The notes: generated by a model not told the origin, from the sequence alone. Positions 43,721-55,842 are shown, counted from the stretch's first letter. The stretch: DNA of 64,000 bases from Nemertoderma westbladi (GCA_032718475.1 JAUCBJ010003887.1:1-64000); one strand, 5' to 3'. Numbers and translations are program-made.

Positions 43721-44376
43721 ATGGAGCTAAATGGGAAATATAAACCCACTTACGACAAGGAATTGAGGAGAGAAAGATGGCGAGCATTTGGAGATCGTAT
43801 GGAGGTGTTACGACGGGAATACCGGACTCGATATCCCTACGACTTCGCCCTCGACGTGTGCGATATCAGCACCGACCCTGAAGAGGAAATAGCGCGCTTG
43901 TATCATATGAATATGTATTTGTCGCACGATGAACCTCTACCTGCCGTCCGAGATCAGTTCGAAGGGATGCATCTTTACCGGAGGACCCGAGGCAGGGACG
44001 AGGAGACACCGAAGGTTTTCAGCATATATAAGTTGTTCTACAAATGCAGCGAGTGCATGAATAAACAAGACGTAGCATCCCCAACCGACTGAACAAGTTG
44101 AACCCCAAACCGATATTAACGCGGTGCCAAGCTCATCAGTTTCTTATAAATAACGAGGGAGGTTACCCGATGAATAATCCTATGATCAGCATTGACTTTA
44201 GCGGAAAGCGACCTCCGAGACCTATTATGTCGACCGTTATGACATTGGACCTGTATATGGAGATTAAACCCTGTTCTACACCCGCTTTGACAGAAACGGT
44301 GGCGGCCATTTTGCTTTACCGAGCCTTTTGCCTCACCGGGAGAGGAAGCTCACGCCTGAGTATCCAGATGAGGTAA
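43721..44376 (+). pseudogene. Accessory ORF1 homologue of the outer element
   Basis: Two frames (43721-44092 and 44098-44376) that together match B ORF1 along its length: TRYPYDFALDVCDISTDPEEE, LPAVRDQFEGMHLYRRTRG, FSIYKLFYKCSECM, then after a frameshift near 44090 NEGGYPMNNPM. The divergence is large yet the blocks are retained, so the ORF was under selection in the ancestor of both elements. The sequence after 44250 faintly follows the start of B ORF2 (LLYRAF against LYRAYK), then is lost. Confidence 0.65.
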
Positions 44377-44545
44377 AAATACGACACGAAAAGACAACGC
44401 AAGCTGTTCCGACATCCAATAGAATCGCGCCATCCATCCGTCTACTAACTATACCCACGATCCGCGATTTATACAATATTTTTCTCCAAATTGTTTTGGG
44501 AAGTTTCGACGCACGCTTTATTAATTCCAAATATGTCCAATCCTT

Positions 44546-44572
44546 TATATATCATCGTTGCTCTGATATATA
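44546..44572. repeat. Hairpin, first of a covarying pair
   Basis: TATATATCA-TCGTTGCTC-TGATATATA, 9-bp arms. Confidence 0.75.
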
Positions 44573-45069
44573 CATCTTGATTTATTGCCCAGCGCACAAT
44601 TGGCGGCCTAAGGAGACTCGTTTGGGGTCATTGACCACTGAACGGGTGGAGGAGCAACAGACCACTGCGCCCACAGAAATAACAGCCAGAGCCCATAGCT
44701 TGCGGCAAGGACCAGAAGGATTAGTGCTTGGCAAGCGTCAAGCCAAGGACGAGCAGTTTCATGCCATGCGCAACGCGTGCAACGTAAGGCAAAAGGTGCA
44801 TCCTAAAGGGCGCGAGTGCAGTTGCTGAAAAAGGAGTTGGCGGGGGCGCCTGCAGGGACACGGCATCTGGGACGAGGCCGAGGGAGGAGTACCAGCCGGG
44901 AGATAGTTGGGGCCCAGGGAACGTCGTCGCCGGTTCCGGGAAGTGACGCCTCATGGACGCCGTCAACAGACTGGTGTATCTGGGGAGGGGACGGAAGAGA
45001 GGAGCGAGCCCGAGAGACCCAGGAGCTAGCCAATGGGCGATAATATTACGGAGCAACAGACTCTAGACA

Positions 45070-45096
45070 TATACATCATCGTCGCTCTGATGTATA
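45070..45096. repeat. Hairpin, second of a covarying pair
   Basis: TATACATCA-TCGTCGCTC-TGATGTATA, same loop but for one base and a compensated T-A to C-G pair in the stem. Confidence 0.75.
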
Positions 45097-45231
45097 TCGT
45101 AGGTTTTGATAAAAACATTCGACTGGACTTGTATACACTAGTCATATCCATATTTTAGAATTTTGTAAGTAGTGTATATTATATTAAGATATAATATTAA
45201 TAGCGAGAGGCGAAGGAGGTGACTAGGAAGA

Positions 45232-45247
45232 CAAACCCGCTGGTTTG
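45232..45247. repeat. Palindrome, outer-element family (copy 3)
   Basis: CAAACCCGCTGGTTTG; plus strand can be read as DKPAGLA. Confidence 0.65.
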
Positions 45248-45326
45248 GCTTACCCCTTTCACCTGCCCTATCCAGGGCGTTTTATATTATTTAAGTAGAC
45301 CGTCAAATTGAAAATAAATAAAGGAA

Positions 45327-45500
45327 GCAATATTTTTGTAATTTAATTTGTATGTAGTAATCATTATGCAGTAACGGAAGTAATATTTTTGTAGATTTAA
45401 TTTGTATGTAGTAATCATTATGCAGTAAAGAAAGCAATATTTTTGTAAATTTAATTTGTATGTAAAAATCACTATGCAATATCAATGGCAATATTTGTAC
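45327..45500. repeat. 54-bp tandem repeat, about 3.3 copies
   Basis: Units beginning GCAATATTT or GTAATATTT at 45327, 45380, 45434 and 45488, each followed by TAATTTGTATGTA and ATTATGCAGTAA-like sequence. Confidence 0.85.
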
Positions 45501-46751
45501 ATATTAGAATTATTATAGAACTGAGTTATTAGATTATTTGAAAGTAAATTTTATTTTGTTTATTCACATCGCCCTATATTCTTCTACAATTGGAGGGAAA
45601 CATTGCTTGTTTCGCTTGGAGCGGTGTTACGATATATGGCGCTGTGTACTACTATCAGCCTATTATACAGTATAGAGTATTTAGATAAGTCATAATTATG
45701 TACGGACGCAATTAGATAGGGACAATAAAATGTCCAAGTTTATATATCTCATCCATTTTGTATAGATGTAGTTTTGCGTACATAATTTTGTAAAAAAACC
45801 TTAATAAATAACATTTACGGTAGCAAGTTCCTATAAAACCTTAATACGAGCTAGCTGTTTATTAATGATGCGACGAAGGGAAGTGCAGAAGATCCAAAGC
45901 AGGGTGACGCTGGCGGGGGGCCACCGTTGCGGTCAAGGCTAGTCAGTTGAGGACCGGGGACCAGCCGCTTTTACAGTATTAGGGGGCTGACGATCCAGAT
46001 TTTTGTCTCTACTTTGTAGTATTAGGGGGCAGAATTTGGGTTTGGTTAGGAGTCCTATGTGTGGCTTTGGGTGGCCTGTGGTTCCTACACTGACTGACTG
46101 AATGACTAATACTGGTATACTGACGTACTAACGTATGGGTATTTAGTGCACTAGCTGACTGGTGTAGTTAGCGCTATCTGCCGTACTACTAGCTTATTGC
46201 TACGCTATTTATGTTGTGTTGCGAAAGAGTGCCTGATAATACAGTATTTAGGCTGTTGCTAGTATAACCCAGTACATAATAAATTAGAAGTACGTATTCT
46301 GGAATATCTAGTAATTAGTACGCAAATTCGTATTTATGACTGTAATTAATTTACCTATAAAATAAAATTAAGAATTTGTACGCAGCATAGCGAAGAGTAG
46401 TTTAAGTGATTGTTTAGAATACCGTAGACTATTCACGCTAGGTGGTTATTTGAAAATAGCGGGGCAACAGGCTGACAGCAGTGTCCAGTATACAGTACAG
46501 CAGTAGTAAGTTCGCTGGTCTAAAACCAGCCGAAGGCCAAGTTTTGACACCTAGGAAATTAAACAGATCTATCCCCCTTAACATTAAAATATTCTCACAA
46601 TCGATGTGTTCTACCCAGTGAATTCCAGTATTTTGCGATAAATGAACTCCGAGTGTTAGGCCACCCGCACTCGTTTTAAGAAGCTTAGGGAACCGATTCG
46701 GGTTTATTGTTTTGGTTATTCCCGCGTGGCTCATAGATTCGAACAGTTAGC
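45501..46751. other. Non-coding; possible 3' LTR region of the outer element
   Basis: A doubled GTATTAGGGGGC purine tract (about 45977 and 46018), the first followed by TGACGATCC, would suit a polypurine tract and LTR start. Sequence beyond holds AATAAA-like signals. No matching 5' LTR is visible, so this is tentative. No gene is supported; the 98-aa frame at 46438-46734 has no recognisable features. Confidence 0.25.
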
Positions 46752-46775
46752 TCTCTGTTGAGCGATCAACAGAGA
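46752..46775. repeat. Perfect hairpin
   Basis: TCTCTGTTGA-GCGA-TCAACAGAGA, 10-bp arms, about 60 bp beyond the stop of the transposase pseudogene; it could mark a transposon end. Confidence 0.7.
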
Positions 46776-47529
46776 AAGGAGTAAGCGATTTGTAGGAGCC
46801 ATATAGAAAATAATAGTAAAACATATTAGCGGACGCTCAACAGTAAGGACCATTTGGTGTTTTGCTGTATTGTCCAAAGGTAAGAACTATCTCCTGATCG
46901 CGCTTGTTTGATACAGAGGTTGGGTGCAGATCTTTTAATCTTTGCATAAATGCATGATCTATCACATCGACTACTGAGGTATCTGGAGAAACATAATTTG
47001 GCGACCTTGATAATACTTCCAAGGGATTAAATGGATGTATTCCACACTTTCTGAACCCGGATATCATTGTCACATTAGAAGAAATATTTTCCCCAAGAAT
47101 TGGCTCAACATCACTCTCCAGTGTAGATCTACCCTCACTATCAATCGACGCCATCACACCTTTCAACAAACCTGGAAACTTATCTTTTGGAAGAGAAAGT
47201 TGTTTCTTTCCCTCTTTAGCCTTAAATGATGATAAAACTAATCGCCATTTTCGTTTGAGGGTTGCGAAGAATGCAACATCAAGCGGCTGCATAAGATGGG
47301 TTGAATTTGGCAGCAGGCAAACAAACCGAATGTTATAATTCTCACACTTCTCAATCACCTGCGGAGAAAATGACTACTGAGATTGTCACCAATCATCAAC
47401 TTGGGTTTCTCCTTTGGAAACCTTTTGAAATATGGCATTGCTATCTTATTGAACCAATCTGTAATGAAGCTGCATCGAACCAGCCAGATGAGGTACGATT
47501 ATACCAAGCACTCGTTGATCCTCCTTTCT

Positions 47530-47558
47530 TCCACTGATCCCACATGCACTCAGCTTTG
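47530..47558. repeat. Target site duplication of the LINE, left copy
   Basis: 29 bp, CCACTGATCCCACATGCACT and following bases, identical to 49676-49704. On the minus strand it codes AECMWDQW of the transposase. Confidence 0.9.
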
Positions 47559-49675
47559 CCTTGCTTTGCTTTGGCTCTTGCCTCTGAGGCGGCAGATCAC
47601 TGTGAGGGCTATACTGCCTCCACAGAGGCAGTTAAGTTAGCAGCTGCAGAAACAGTTCCTGTATACCCTCAAAACAGGAAACAGGCCCCCTGGACTGACA
47701 ACAAAATTCAGAAGTGCCGAAATGACCTCTACAAGGCGCTGAAAGAGTCCCGACTCAAACAAACTACAGTGGCCAAGAAAGCAGTTAATGCTGCATCTAG
47801 GTCCCTGAACAGGCAGTACTCTGTTAATTTACAGGAGCTAATAAACCAACATGTTGATACCATCAATGATGCTGAAGACAGCAGGCAATCATCCCAGGCA
47901 TGGAGATCGATCAACTTGCTTGCTGGTTGAAAAAGCCAACCAGCCACCAAGGTTAAGGCTGAATCACCAGCCGATCGCCTCAATGGTTGGAAGGCCCACT
48001 TTGAAAAGCTCCTCAATAATGACAGGGTATTGCCTGATAACTTTATAGAAGTAAAAGTGTCTGAGTCTGTACTCCCAGATATTCCCATTGGTGATATCTC
48101 CTTTGCTGAAGTGAAGGCTGCTGCAAAGAGCATTAAGACCAATCGTGCCAGTGGAGTAGATGGTGTTCCCTCTGAGGTATTTAAAATACCTGAGTGTTTA
48201 AAGCTCGTCTATCCCATCATAGTAGATATGTATCGAACAACAAGAGTCCCACAAGAAATGAAAATCAATAAGTTGGTGCCAGTTCCCAAGAAGGGCAACC
48301 TAACACTCTATGGTTCTTTTCTGGGAATCTCATTGATCTCGATTGCTGCAAAGCTATACAATAGAATTATATTAAATCGCATCAGGGATCCCATTGAGAG
48401 ACTGCTCCGTGGAAATCAGAATGGGTTCCGTAAAGGTCGTGGGACCATGGAGCCTATTTTGGCACTTAGAAGGATAATTGAAGAGTTATCAAAAAAGAAA
48501 GACAGGCATCTGGCTGTTATCTTTGTTGACTTCTTCAAGGCCTTTGATTCAGTCTCTCGCTCACGTATGTTCAGCATACTTTCATCATATGGGATTCCTG
48601 ATGAAATTATTGCAGCAATCAGATCAGTATACGATGGTTCGACAACATTTGTGTCTACTGTTGATGGTGACACAGAACCATTTGAAGTGTTATGGGGCGT
48701 CCTCCAGGGAGACACACTTGCACCATTCTTGTTCATAATTGTTGTTGACTATGTTCTACGCATGTCCTTAGATCATCATAATGATGATGGGGTGATGATA
48801 ACTCCACCTACTGGCTCCAGAAGTTGAGGAAATCCTGCCAAGTACCTAACTGATCTAGACTTTGCTGATGACTTAGGAGTACTCTCAGAATCACTAGAGG
48901 GAGCCCAACGGCTCCTCAGCGCATTAGAACATGCTGCTTCTAGTGTTTGTCTTTTTATTAACTCAAGAAAGACCAAAATTTTGACAGTTAACTTTGAAAG
49001 TCCTCAGCAAATCTCTGATCGGATGAGCATAAGCTCAAAAGATGGTATGCTTGAGCATGTGGATGACTTCTGTTACCTGGGATCATGGATCCGGAAGTCA
49101 GGTGAGGACCTTCGAATACGTAAGGGAAAGCACTTGAAGGCAGCCTTGAATAAGCTTTTCAGGATTTGGAAGTCACCTAGAATTAATCGGAAACTTAAGG
49201 TCCGATTATTTAGAGCAGCATAAGTTCCAGTACTCCTCTATGGGAGTCCATGCTGGGCTCTAACTGCTGAGGACACCAAATCTCTGGATGGCACATTCAC
49301 AAGAATGCTACGCCGGGTTCATTGTGTCAAGTACAATGCACACATCTCCAACCAGACTCTATATAACATTGGAGGTGTCTCATTGGTTCCCCCAAGCTTG
49401 ACACTAGAACAAAATCGCCTCCACTTTGCAGGACATTGCTTTCGCTGTGAAGACCAGCCAGTGCATAATCTTGTACTTTGGCAGCCTCATGGAGTGAATA
49501 AGCATGGTGGACAGCCCATGACTTTCTTTAGACGCATCATAAAGGACACTGGCCTTGAAGATGCGGATGATCTAGCAAATGTCATGAGTGATAGGGAGTT
49601 GGGGCGGTGCAATTTTGTCGATAAGCCGGCACAGCATTCTTAAAAATGCAGCTGCTATGCAGCATGCCGATCCTA
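47559..49675 (+). mobile_element. 5'-truncated LINE (non-LTR retrotransposon) inside the transposase gene
   Basis: About 2.1 kb with 29-bp target duplications. One reading frame covers it with three in-frame stops (47928 TGA, 48825 TGA, 49221 TAA). RT motifs: SGVDGVPSEVFK, GNQNGFRKGRGT, VIFVDFFKAFDSV, GVLQGDTLAPFLF, then LTDLDFADDLGVL (catalytic FADD) after the second stop, and the C-terminal LHFAGHCFRC block. No endonuclease domain, so it is truncated at the 5' end. RTE/CR1-like by general look; clade not resolved. The TGA before PAKYLTDLDFADD sits where related proteins commonly have Arg, fitting CGA to TGA. Confidence 0.85.
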
Positions 49676-49704
49676 TCCACTGATCCCACATGCACTCAGC
49701 TTTG
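49676..49704. repeat. Target site duplication of the LINE, right copy
   Basis: Identical to 47530-47558 and followed by the transposase sequence that precedes the insertion point. Confidence 0.9.
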
Positions 49705-50408
49705 TACACAACATATGGCGGCAGAACCACGCCAGTAGTAGCAGTTCCAGCCATCATTAGTGATATAGCTGTCTTAGATGAATTCCTAATATCCTCAGGA
49801 TACTTTGTTCCTCGTTTCACAATAACCTTCTTCCGACCCGGGTCATCTGTGAGATTTGTTTCATCGTAGTTAAGCATCAGTTATTCAGTTCAGGATCGAC
49901 ACCTTCCAATGATGTTTTCAGATTATCAAAGTATCTGGCTACTTCATCCGCTGTTAGACCTGAACGTGAGCGATTTATATTCTGGCCTAGTCGTTTCGAT
50001 AACTCCTTATGTCTCTTCAAGAATAGGTCTACACCAGGTAGATTCTTCACGAATTCCACTCCACCATTAAGAGATGTACCAGTAGTTGGTTTTTGAAATT
50101 CACGAAAATTTCTTCCTGCACAATTCAGATAATTTTTCACCAGGAACCGTATGTCTAGCATTGTGCATGATATTATTAACTAAGACATCTTCATCTACAG
50201 CTGTTAAAGCAGTCTGTCCCCCGTATGAGCCCTGTTGTTTATTATTCATTTTTCGCTGAAGGACTGACTTCGAAATGCCAAATTAATTTTCCAGTTTCTT
50301 GTATGACGCTCCTGTAGCCTGCCTCGCCCTTACTGCGGCCTCAACTGAAGATGCATTATAATTTCTATTAACCCTGGTACCCGCGACATGCTTCCATTGT
50401 CTAACCAT

Positions 50409-51187
50409 TTCCTCAGTATGTATAAATAAACAACATAAATACGATGGGTACCAGTACAAAATATTTGTTGTCTTGCCGGTAGGCTCTAAGCCTTGGTAGG
50501 CTTCTAACCATTTCCTCAAACTAAACTACAAAAATCCTATAGCTACCTGTAGGCCTATATTGATTATACACCTTTGAACTGCCGGTATAAACAAAGGCCT
50601 ACATAATATTTGTTGTCTTGCCGTTAGGCTTACTGTATCGACTGATGGTAGAAAATAAACTTTCATTTTTAAGAATATACCGGTAAGTTTTTAATGGGCC
50701 TACATACCACGACATAAAATGATAATACCAAATACAGCAATAAATCGTTACCAGAAGTAAAATAATCAATATCCCACTCCACCCCAAAAATTATCCCACT
50801 TCACCCCAGGTCAAGTTTCACAGTTTTTTACAGCTTTAATATGATTTAAACTGGGATATATTAAGTTAACATCAAAACAGATTGATATATAATTTAGTGA
50901 ACATATAACTTTTCAGTAAATATAAATTACTTTAGTAGGGCACATGTCATTTTTGATGCCAAAATTTTTTAACATTTTAGGTTGTCTCAAACTTTCAACT
51001 TTAAAATATGCAAATATAATTTATTATCTCTGTTATGCATCAAAATAATTATGAAGATACATATCTTCATACAAACTAGTCGCAATTTTCACAATAAGTA
51101 ATTGCATTTACATTTTATTGACATTTTAAACAAAATATTTTTGCATCCCACTTCACCCCTCTGATCCCACTTCACCCCGGTTAACGG
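50409..51187. other. Non-coding between transposase and X-box array
   Basis: No gene. Doubled ATATTTGTTGTCTTGCCG (50461, 50607) and four short CCCACTTCACCCC-type repeats (50772, 50793, 51147, 51166). A GGTAGGCTCTAAGCCTTGG at 50479 resembles the B palindrome but lacks part of it. Confidence 0.5.
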
Positions 51188-51220
51188 TATTGAATTTAGA
51201 CTTGAATGATATAGACTTTA

Positions 51221-52768
51221 TTAGGTTTTTACTTTGTTAGGCTTTATAAGGTTTTTAAAACAGCATAAGTCCACAGGTGATGACGGTATTTTTGCCGAAC
51301 ACATTGTTCATGGTCCTCAGTCTTTAGTTATATTTTTATCACTACTTTTCACTTCATTTAACGTGCATGGTTTTTTACCTAAATGGATGATTTCCACAAT
51401 TGTGGCTCCAATCGTGAAAGATAAGACAGGTGACAAATCTGATAATAATAACTACAGGCCTGTATCCTTAGCTAGTATTATCAGTAAATTGTATGAAATT
51501 ATAATACTATCTAGGATTGAACACTATTTATTTACAACTGATTACCAATTTGGTTTTAAGAAAAAACTGGGTACCGAAACGTGTACATACTCCCTTAAGG
51601 AGGTTATTAATTACTATTTGCTTAATGGGTCTAATGTTTACGTAGCGTTTTTGGACGCCACTAAGGCATTCGACACCGTTGATTTGACTATTCTTTTTAC
51701 CCGCCTTTTTGAACGCGGCATTACGTTGTTTATACTTAGAATTCTTTTGTTCTGGTATCAAAATCAGGTGATGTTCGTTAGATGGGATGGTGCACTTTCG
51801 AAACAGTTTAATCGAACAAACGGCGTAATGCAAGGCAGTATTTTGTCACCAAAATTATTTACTGTTTTCATTGATGGGTTGAGTAGAGAGTTAGCTAAAT
51901 CGGAGTTAGGCTGCCATATTGATATTTGTTTGAATCATTTGCTTTATGCTGACGATCTTAGCTTGATGAGTACATCGCCAGTGGCACTTCAGCAGTTATT
52001 AGATATTTGTGTAAATTTTGCAAACCGTAATAACATTAAGTTCAATCCTAAGAAGTCTAAATGTATAATTATGTATAGTGGTTATAGGAAACATTTTAGA
52101 ACATGTACGAATTTCACATTAGGCGGTAAAAAACTTGAAATAGTGAACAAGTTTAAATATTTGGGGCATTATATCACATCAGATTTTTCTGATGACGTAG
52201 ATATTAAAGCCCAAACCAGGTCACTGTATTCACGTGCTAATATTATAATTCGTAAATTTAATAAGTGCAGTAAATCGGTTAAACTTAAACTGTTCAATAG
52301 CTACTGTTGTAATATTTATTGCAATGCATTATGGGCCGATGTTTACTACAGTCAACAAATATTTAATAGCCTCAAGGTGGCCTTAACTATATCTGTTAGG
52401 AAACTGTTTGGATATAGCAGCTATTGTAGTGCTAGTGAAATGCTAGTCACTCTAGGAATACGATCGGTTGTCCATATACACCGTTTTGCTTTACACAGTT
52501 TATTCTCACGAGTATCCACATCAACTAACGTCGTTATTCGTGCTGTCCGAGATAACTGTTTGTCTCAATCTGAGATGTTTAAGTCGTATCGCCGTTTACG
52601 GGTAGAGCCGAATTAATTTAATTATATTTTTTATTAGTTATAATATATTTTTATCACGCTATAGTAATAAATTCCGACATATTTTTATATTAATATAATT
52701 ATTTATTGTGCACGTATATTTTAATATGTTCAACTGTGAATGAAATAAAATTGATATTATTATTATTA
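51221..52768 (+). mobile_element. 5'-truncated LINE with open RT frame, inserted in the X-box array
   Basis: ORF 51234-52616 (460 aa) without stops: HKSTGDDGIFAEHI, NNNYRPVSLASIISKLYE, AFLDATKAFDTVD, NGVMQGSILSPKLFTVFIDG, catalytic HLLYADDLSLMS, FKYLGHYI, and a C-terminal block KLFGYSSYCSASEMLV. The lack of endonuclease upstream shows 5' truncation. The 3' end is a TATTATTATT tail. Left flank (51188-51220) matches 55147-55196 of the array and right flank resumes at the ACAGTTACC box, so the element landed in an array unit. Clade is not clear (CR1/L2-like in general look). The open frame suggests a rather recent insertion. Confidence 0.85.
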
Positions 52769-53196
52769 ATATACAGTTACCAAGGTAACTATATATTTCT
52801 GGAATGATTTGAGTTTCACTAAAAGTTCCAACTAGTGTTCCAGATAACACATTCCCAGTTTCGTTAAATTTTAACGCGAAGACTATGTGCAAATGAGTAA
52901 TTTTTGTATGAAAACATCATAGTTGAGTTGAGAAACCCCAAGTTTATATCTATTATAGTTTTCCTACAAATAGAGTTTTAAATATGACTTGAAATACATA
53001 GACTTTTTTCTAAGTCCGTTGCCATGGAAACCAGATTTTTCCTGGATATGTGACCCAGTCCAAAAGATGCGCCTCGACGAGTAGTATATACATGCAAAAT
53101 TTCAGGGTACTTTTAAAGGCTAGTTTTTTGCCCGGCCAAAAAACACTAAATCTGCTCCATACAAGTAAAATAGCCCACTATGAATAGACCATCTCA

Positions 53197-53241
53197 GCTA
53201 AGGAAAATCTTTCTTAGCGAAAGTAGTTGATTTTCCTTAGC
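53197..53241. repeat. Array hairpin 1
   Basis: GCTAAGGAAAATC ... GATTTTCCTTAGC, perfect 13-bp arms, 19-base loop. Confidence 0.85.
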
Positions 53242-54561
53242 TTTGTGGACCTGGATATGATAAAGTTGTGCCTTGGCGAGTAGTATATACATGCAAAATT
53301 TCAGGGTACTTTTAATTACAATTATTATACTGTAAATACGAGAAAGGCATTTCCTAAAGGAAATGCAACCACGAAGCTAAGGAAAATTAAACAAACGGCC
53401 ACACTTTGGTTCGTTGCTTATAGCCTAGTTTAGTAGCAATTGCCAATAATTTACGTCTATTCCCATGGAAACTAGAGTTCTCTGGAACTGTGGGTTTTAC
53501 CTTTGAAAAAAGATTCAGTCCAGATTGTGGTTCAGATTATAACACATATACCGAGTTTCAGAAAATATTGTAGTTTATGTCCAAATTACCGATTTTCTAT
53601 CAAAATGCATCTGTTTGCAGTGGTTGTCATGGAAACTGAAAAATATAATAATGTAATTCGGATGCAGAATAAGTCATATAGTGGGGGTAGGTCTTGGTCC
53701 CAAGTCATAATACTATTAACTTGTGCTTCAAATTATCATTTTATAAATAGTAACATCTGTTTAGTCTTGTTGCTATGGTAACTGTACTTTCTAATTAACC
53801 TCAAACGGCTTGGATGGATATGGAAATTATAGATGAGTTACAAAACCCCAAGTTTATATATATTACAGTTTTGCTAGAAATAGAGTTATCAATATAGACT
53901 TGAATGATATAGAGTTTAATAAACTACAGTTACCATGGTAACTAAATTTCTGGAATGATTTAAGTTTCACTAAAAGTTCCAACTAGTGGTGCAGATAACA
54001 CATACCCAGTTTTGTAAAATTTTATCGCGAAGTCTATGTCCAAATGAATAATTTTTGTATAAAAACATATGTTTTCGGCTGTTGTCATGGTAACTGAAAA
54101 ATAGAACAATGTAATTCGGATGCAGAATAAGTTATATAGTGGGGGTAGGGGTTGGTCCCAAGTCATAACACCTTGCCCTTAGGCTTCAAATTAACATTTT
54201 ATAAATTTTAACATCTGTTTATCCCGGTTGCCAAGGTAACTGGATTTTCTATTTAGCCTCAATCGGTTCTGCTATGGACCTTATAGTTGTGTTGCGAAAC
54301 CCCAAGTTTATATCTATTATAGTTTTCCTACAAATAGAGTTATAAATATTGACTTGAAATACATAGACTTTTTTTGAAGTCCGTTGCCATGGAAACCAGA
54401 TTTTTCCTGGATATGAGACCCGGCCCAAAAGATGCGCCTCGTCGAGTAGTATATACATGCAAAATTTCAGGGTACTTTTAAAGGCTAGTTTTTTCGCCTA
54501 TCAAAAAACCCCAAATCTGCCTCACACAAGTAAAATAGCCCACTATGAATAGACCATCTCA

Positions 54562-54606
54562 GCTAAGGAAAATCTTTCTTAGCGAAAGTAGTTGATTTTC
54601 CTTAGC
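54562..54606. repeat. Array hairpin 2
   Basis: Same arms and loop as at 53197. Confidence 0.85.
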
Positions 54607-55842
54607 TTCGTGGACCAAAACCTACTAGAAAGGCATTTCCTAAAGGAAATGCAACCACGAAGCTAAGGAAAATTAAACAAACGGCTACAATTTGGTTCGT
54701 TGCTTAGCCTAGTTTAGTAGCATTTGCCAATAATTCTCTTCTATTCCCATGGAAAATAAAGTTTTCTGGAACTGTTGATTTAATGTTTGAAAAAAGATTT
54801 AGTCCAGATTGTGGTTCAGATAACACATATCCCGAGTTTCAGAAAATATTGTAGTTTATGTCCAAATTACCGATTTTCTATCAAAATGCATCTGTTTTCA
54901 GCGGTTGTCATGGTAACTGAAAAATAGAACAATGTAATTTAGATGCAGAATAAGTCATATAATGGGGGTAGGTCTTGGTCCCAAGTCATAATACTATTAA
55001 CTTGTGCTTCAAATTATCATTTTATAAATTTTACCATCTGTTTAGTCTTGTTGCTATGGTAACTGGATTGTGTAATTAACCTCGAACGGCTTGTATATGG
55101 ACCTTATAAATGTGTTGCAAAACACCAAATTTATATATATTACATTATTTTGCTACAAATAGAGTATTGAATTTAGACTTGAATGATATAGACTTTAATA
55201 AACTACAGTTACCATGGTAACTAGGTATTTCTGGAATGTTTTTTTGTTTCACTAAAAGTTCCAAATAGTGGTCCAGATAACACATTCCCAGTTTCGTAAA
55301 ATCTAATCGCGAAGTCTATGTTCAAATGAGTAATTTTTGTATAAAAACATCTGTTTTCAGCGGTTGTCATGGTAACTTCAAAATATAACAATCGAATTCG
55401 GACGCAGTATAAGTTATATAGTGGGGGTAGGGGTTGGTCCCAAGTCATAACACCTTAACCTTAGGCTTCAAATTAACATTTTATAAATTTTAACATCTGT
55501 TTAGCCCGGTTGCCAAGGTAACTAGATTTTCTATTTAACCTCAATTGGCTCTGCTATGGACCTTATAGTTGAGTTGAGAAACCCCAAGTTTATATCTATT
55601 ATAGTTTTCCTACAAATAGAGTTATAAATATTGACTTGAAATACATAGACTTTCTTCTAAGTCCGTTGCCATGGAAACCAGATTTTTCCTGGATATGAGA
55701 CCCATCCCACACGATGCGCCTCGACGAGTAGTACATACATGCAAAATTTCAGGGTACTTTTAAAGGCTAGTTTTTTCGCCTATCAAAAAAAACCAAATCT
55801 GCCTCACACAAGTAAAATAGCCCACTATGAATAGACCATCTC

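Larger units (their letters stand above)
3421..45290 (+). mobile_element. Outer (host) BEL/Pao element, split by two nested elements
   Basis: Pieces of one plus-strand BEL/Pao element: gag 3421-5583, protease/RT 19063-20997 (duplicate at 6822-8756), RNase H/integrase 40324-42883 and an accessory ORF 43721-44376. The pieces are joined by target duplications: AAATC at 5584-5588 and 19063-19067 around element C, and GTCTG at 20993-20997 and 40324-40328 around element B. Across the first junction the codon phase of gag matches protease. The element is dead: frameshifts in gag, RT finger deletion, nonsense in integrase. Its own LTRs are not securely identified; the purine tract near 45980 could precede a 3' LTR. 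Confidence 0.75.
44377..45326 (+). other. Decayed 3' part of the outer element
   Basis: Only patchy open frames (for example 44328-44828) with no recognised domain; no exonuclease motifs remain. Contains two covarying hairpins and a palindrome. Confidence 0.4.
46837..50408 (-). pseudogene. pogo/Tigger-type DDE_1 transposase, interrupted
   Basis: Minus-strand order: N-terminal HTH (MVRQWKHVAGTRVNRNYNAS, 50408-50283, then a stop), middle domain (LFLKRHKELSKRLGQNINRSRSG, 50161-49877), catalytic core start NYDETNLTDDPGRKKVIVKRG (49877-49705, first Asp), then a LINE insertion. After it the remaining DDE part continues (GDNLSSH-type second Asp block near 47370, one-base frameshift) and the conserved PNSTHLMQPLDVAFFATLK (47358-46837). 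Family identity rests on the NYDET and LMQPLDVA motifs. Several stops and the insertion make it non-functional. Confidence 0.85.

Noticed and set aside
50479-50497. GGTAGGCTCTAAGCCTTGG as a thirteenth B palindrome
   Set aside because: One base shorter in the loop, last arm bases differ, outside element B; may be chance or a distant relative.
53503-53781. Small ORFs within the X-box array
   Set aside because: Not conserved between array units; frames are broken in the other copies.
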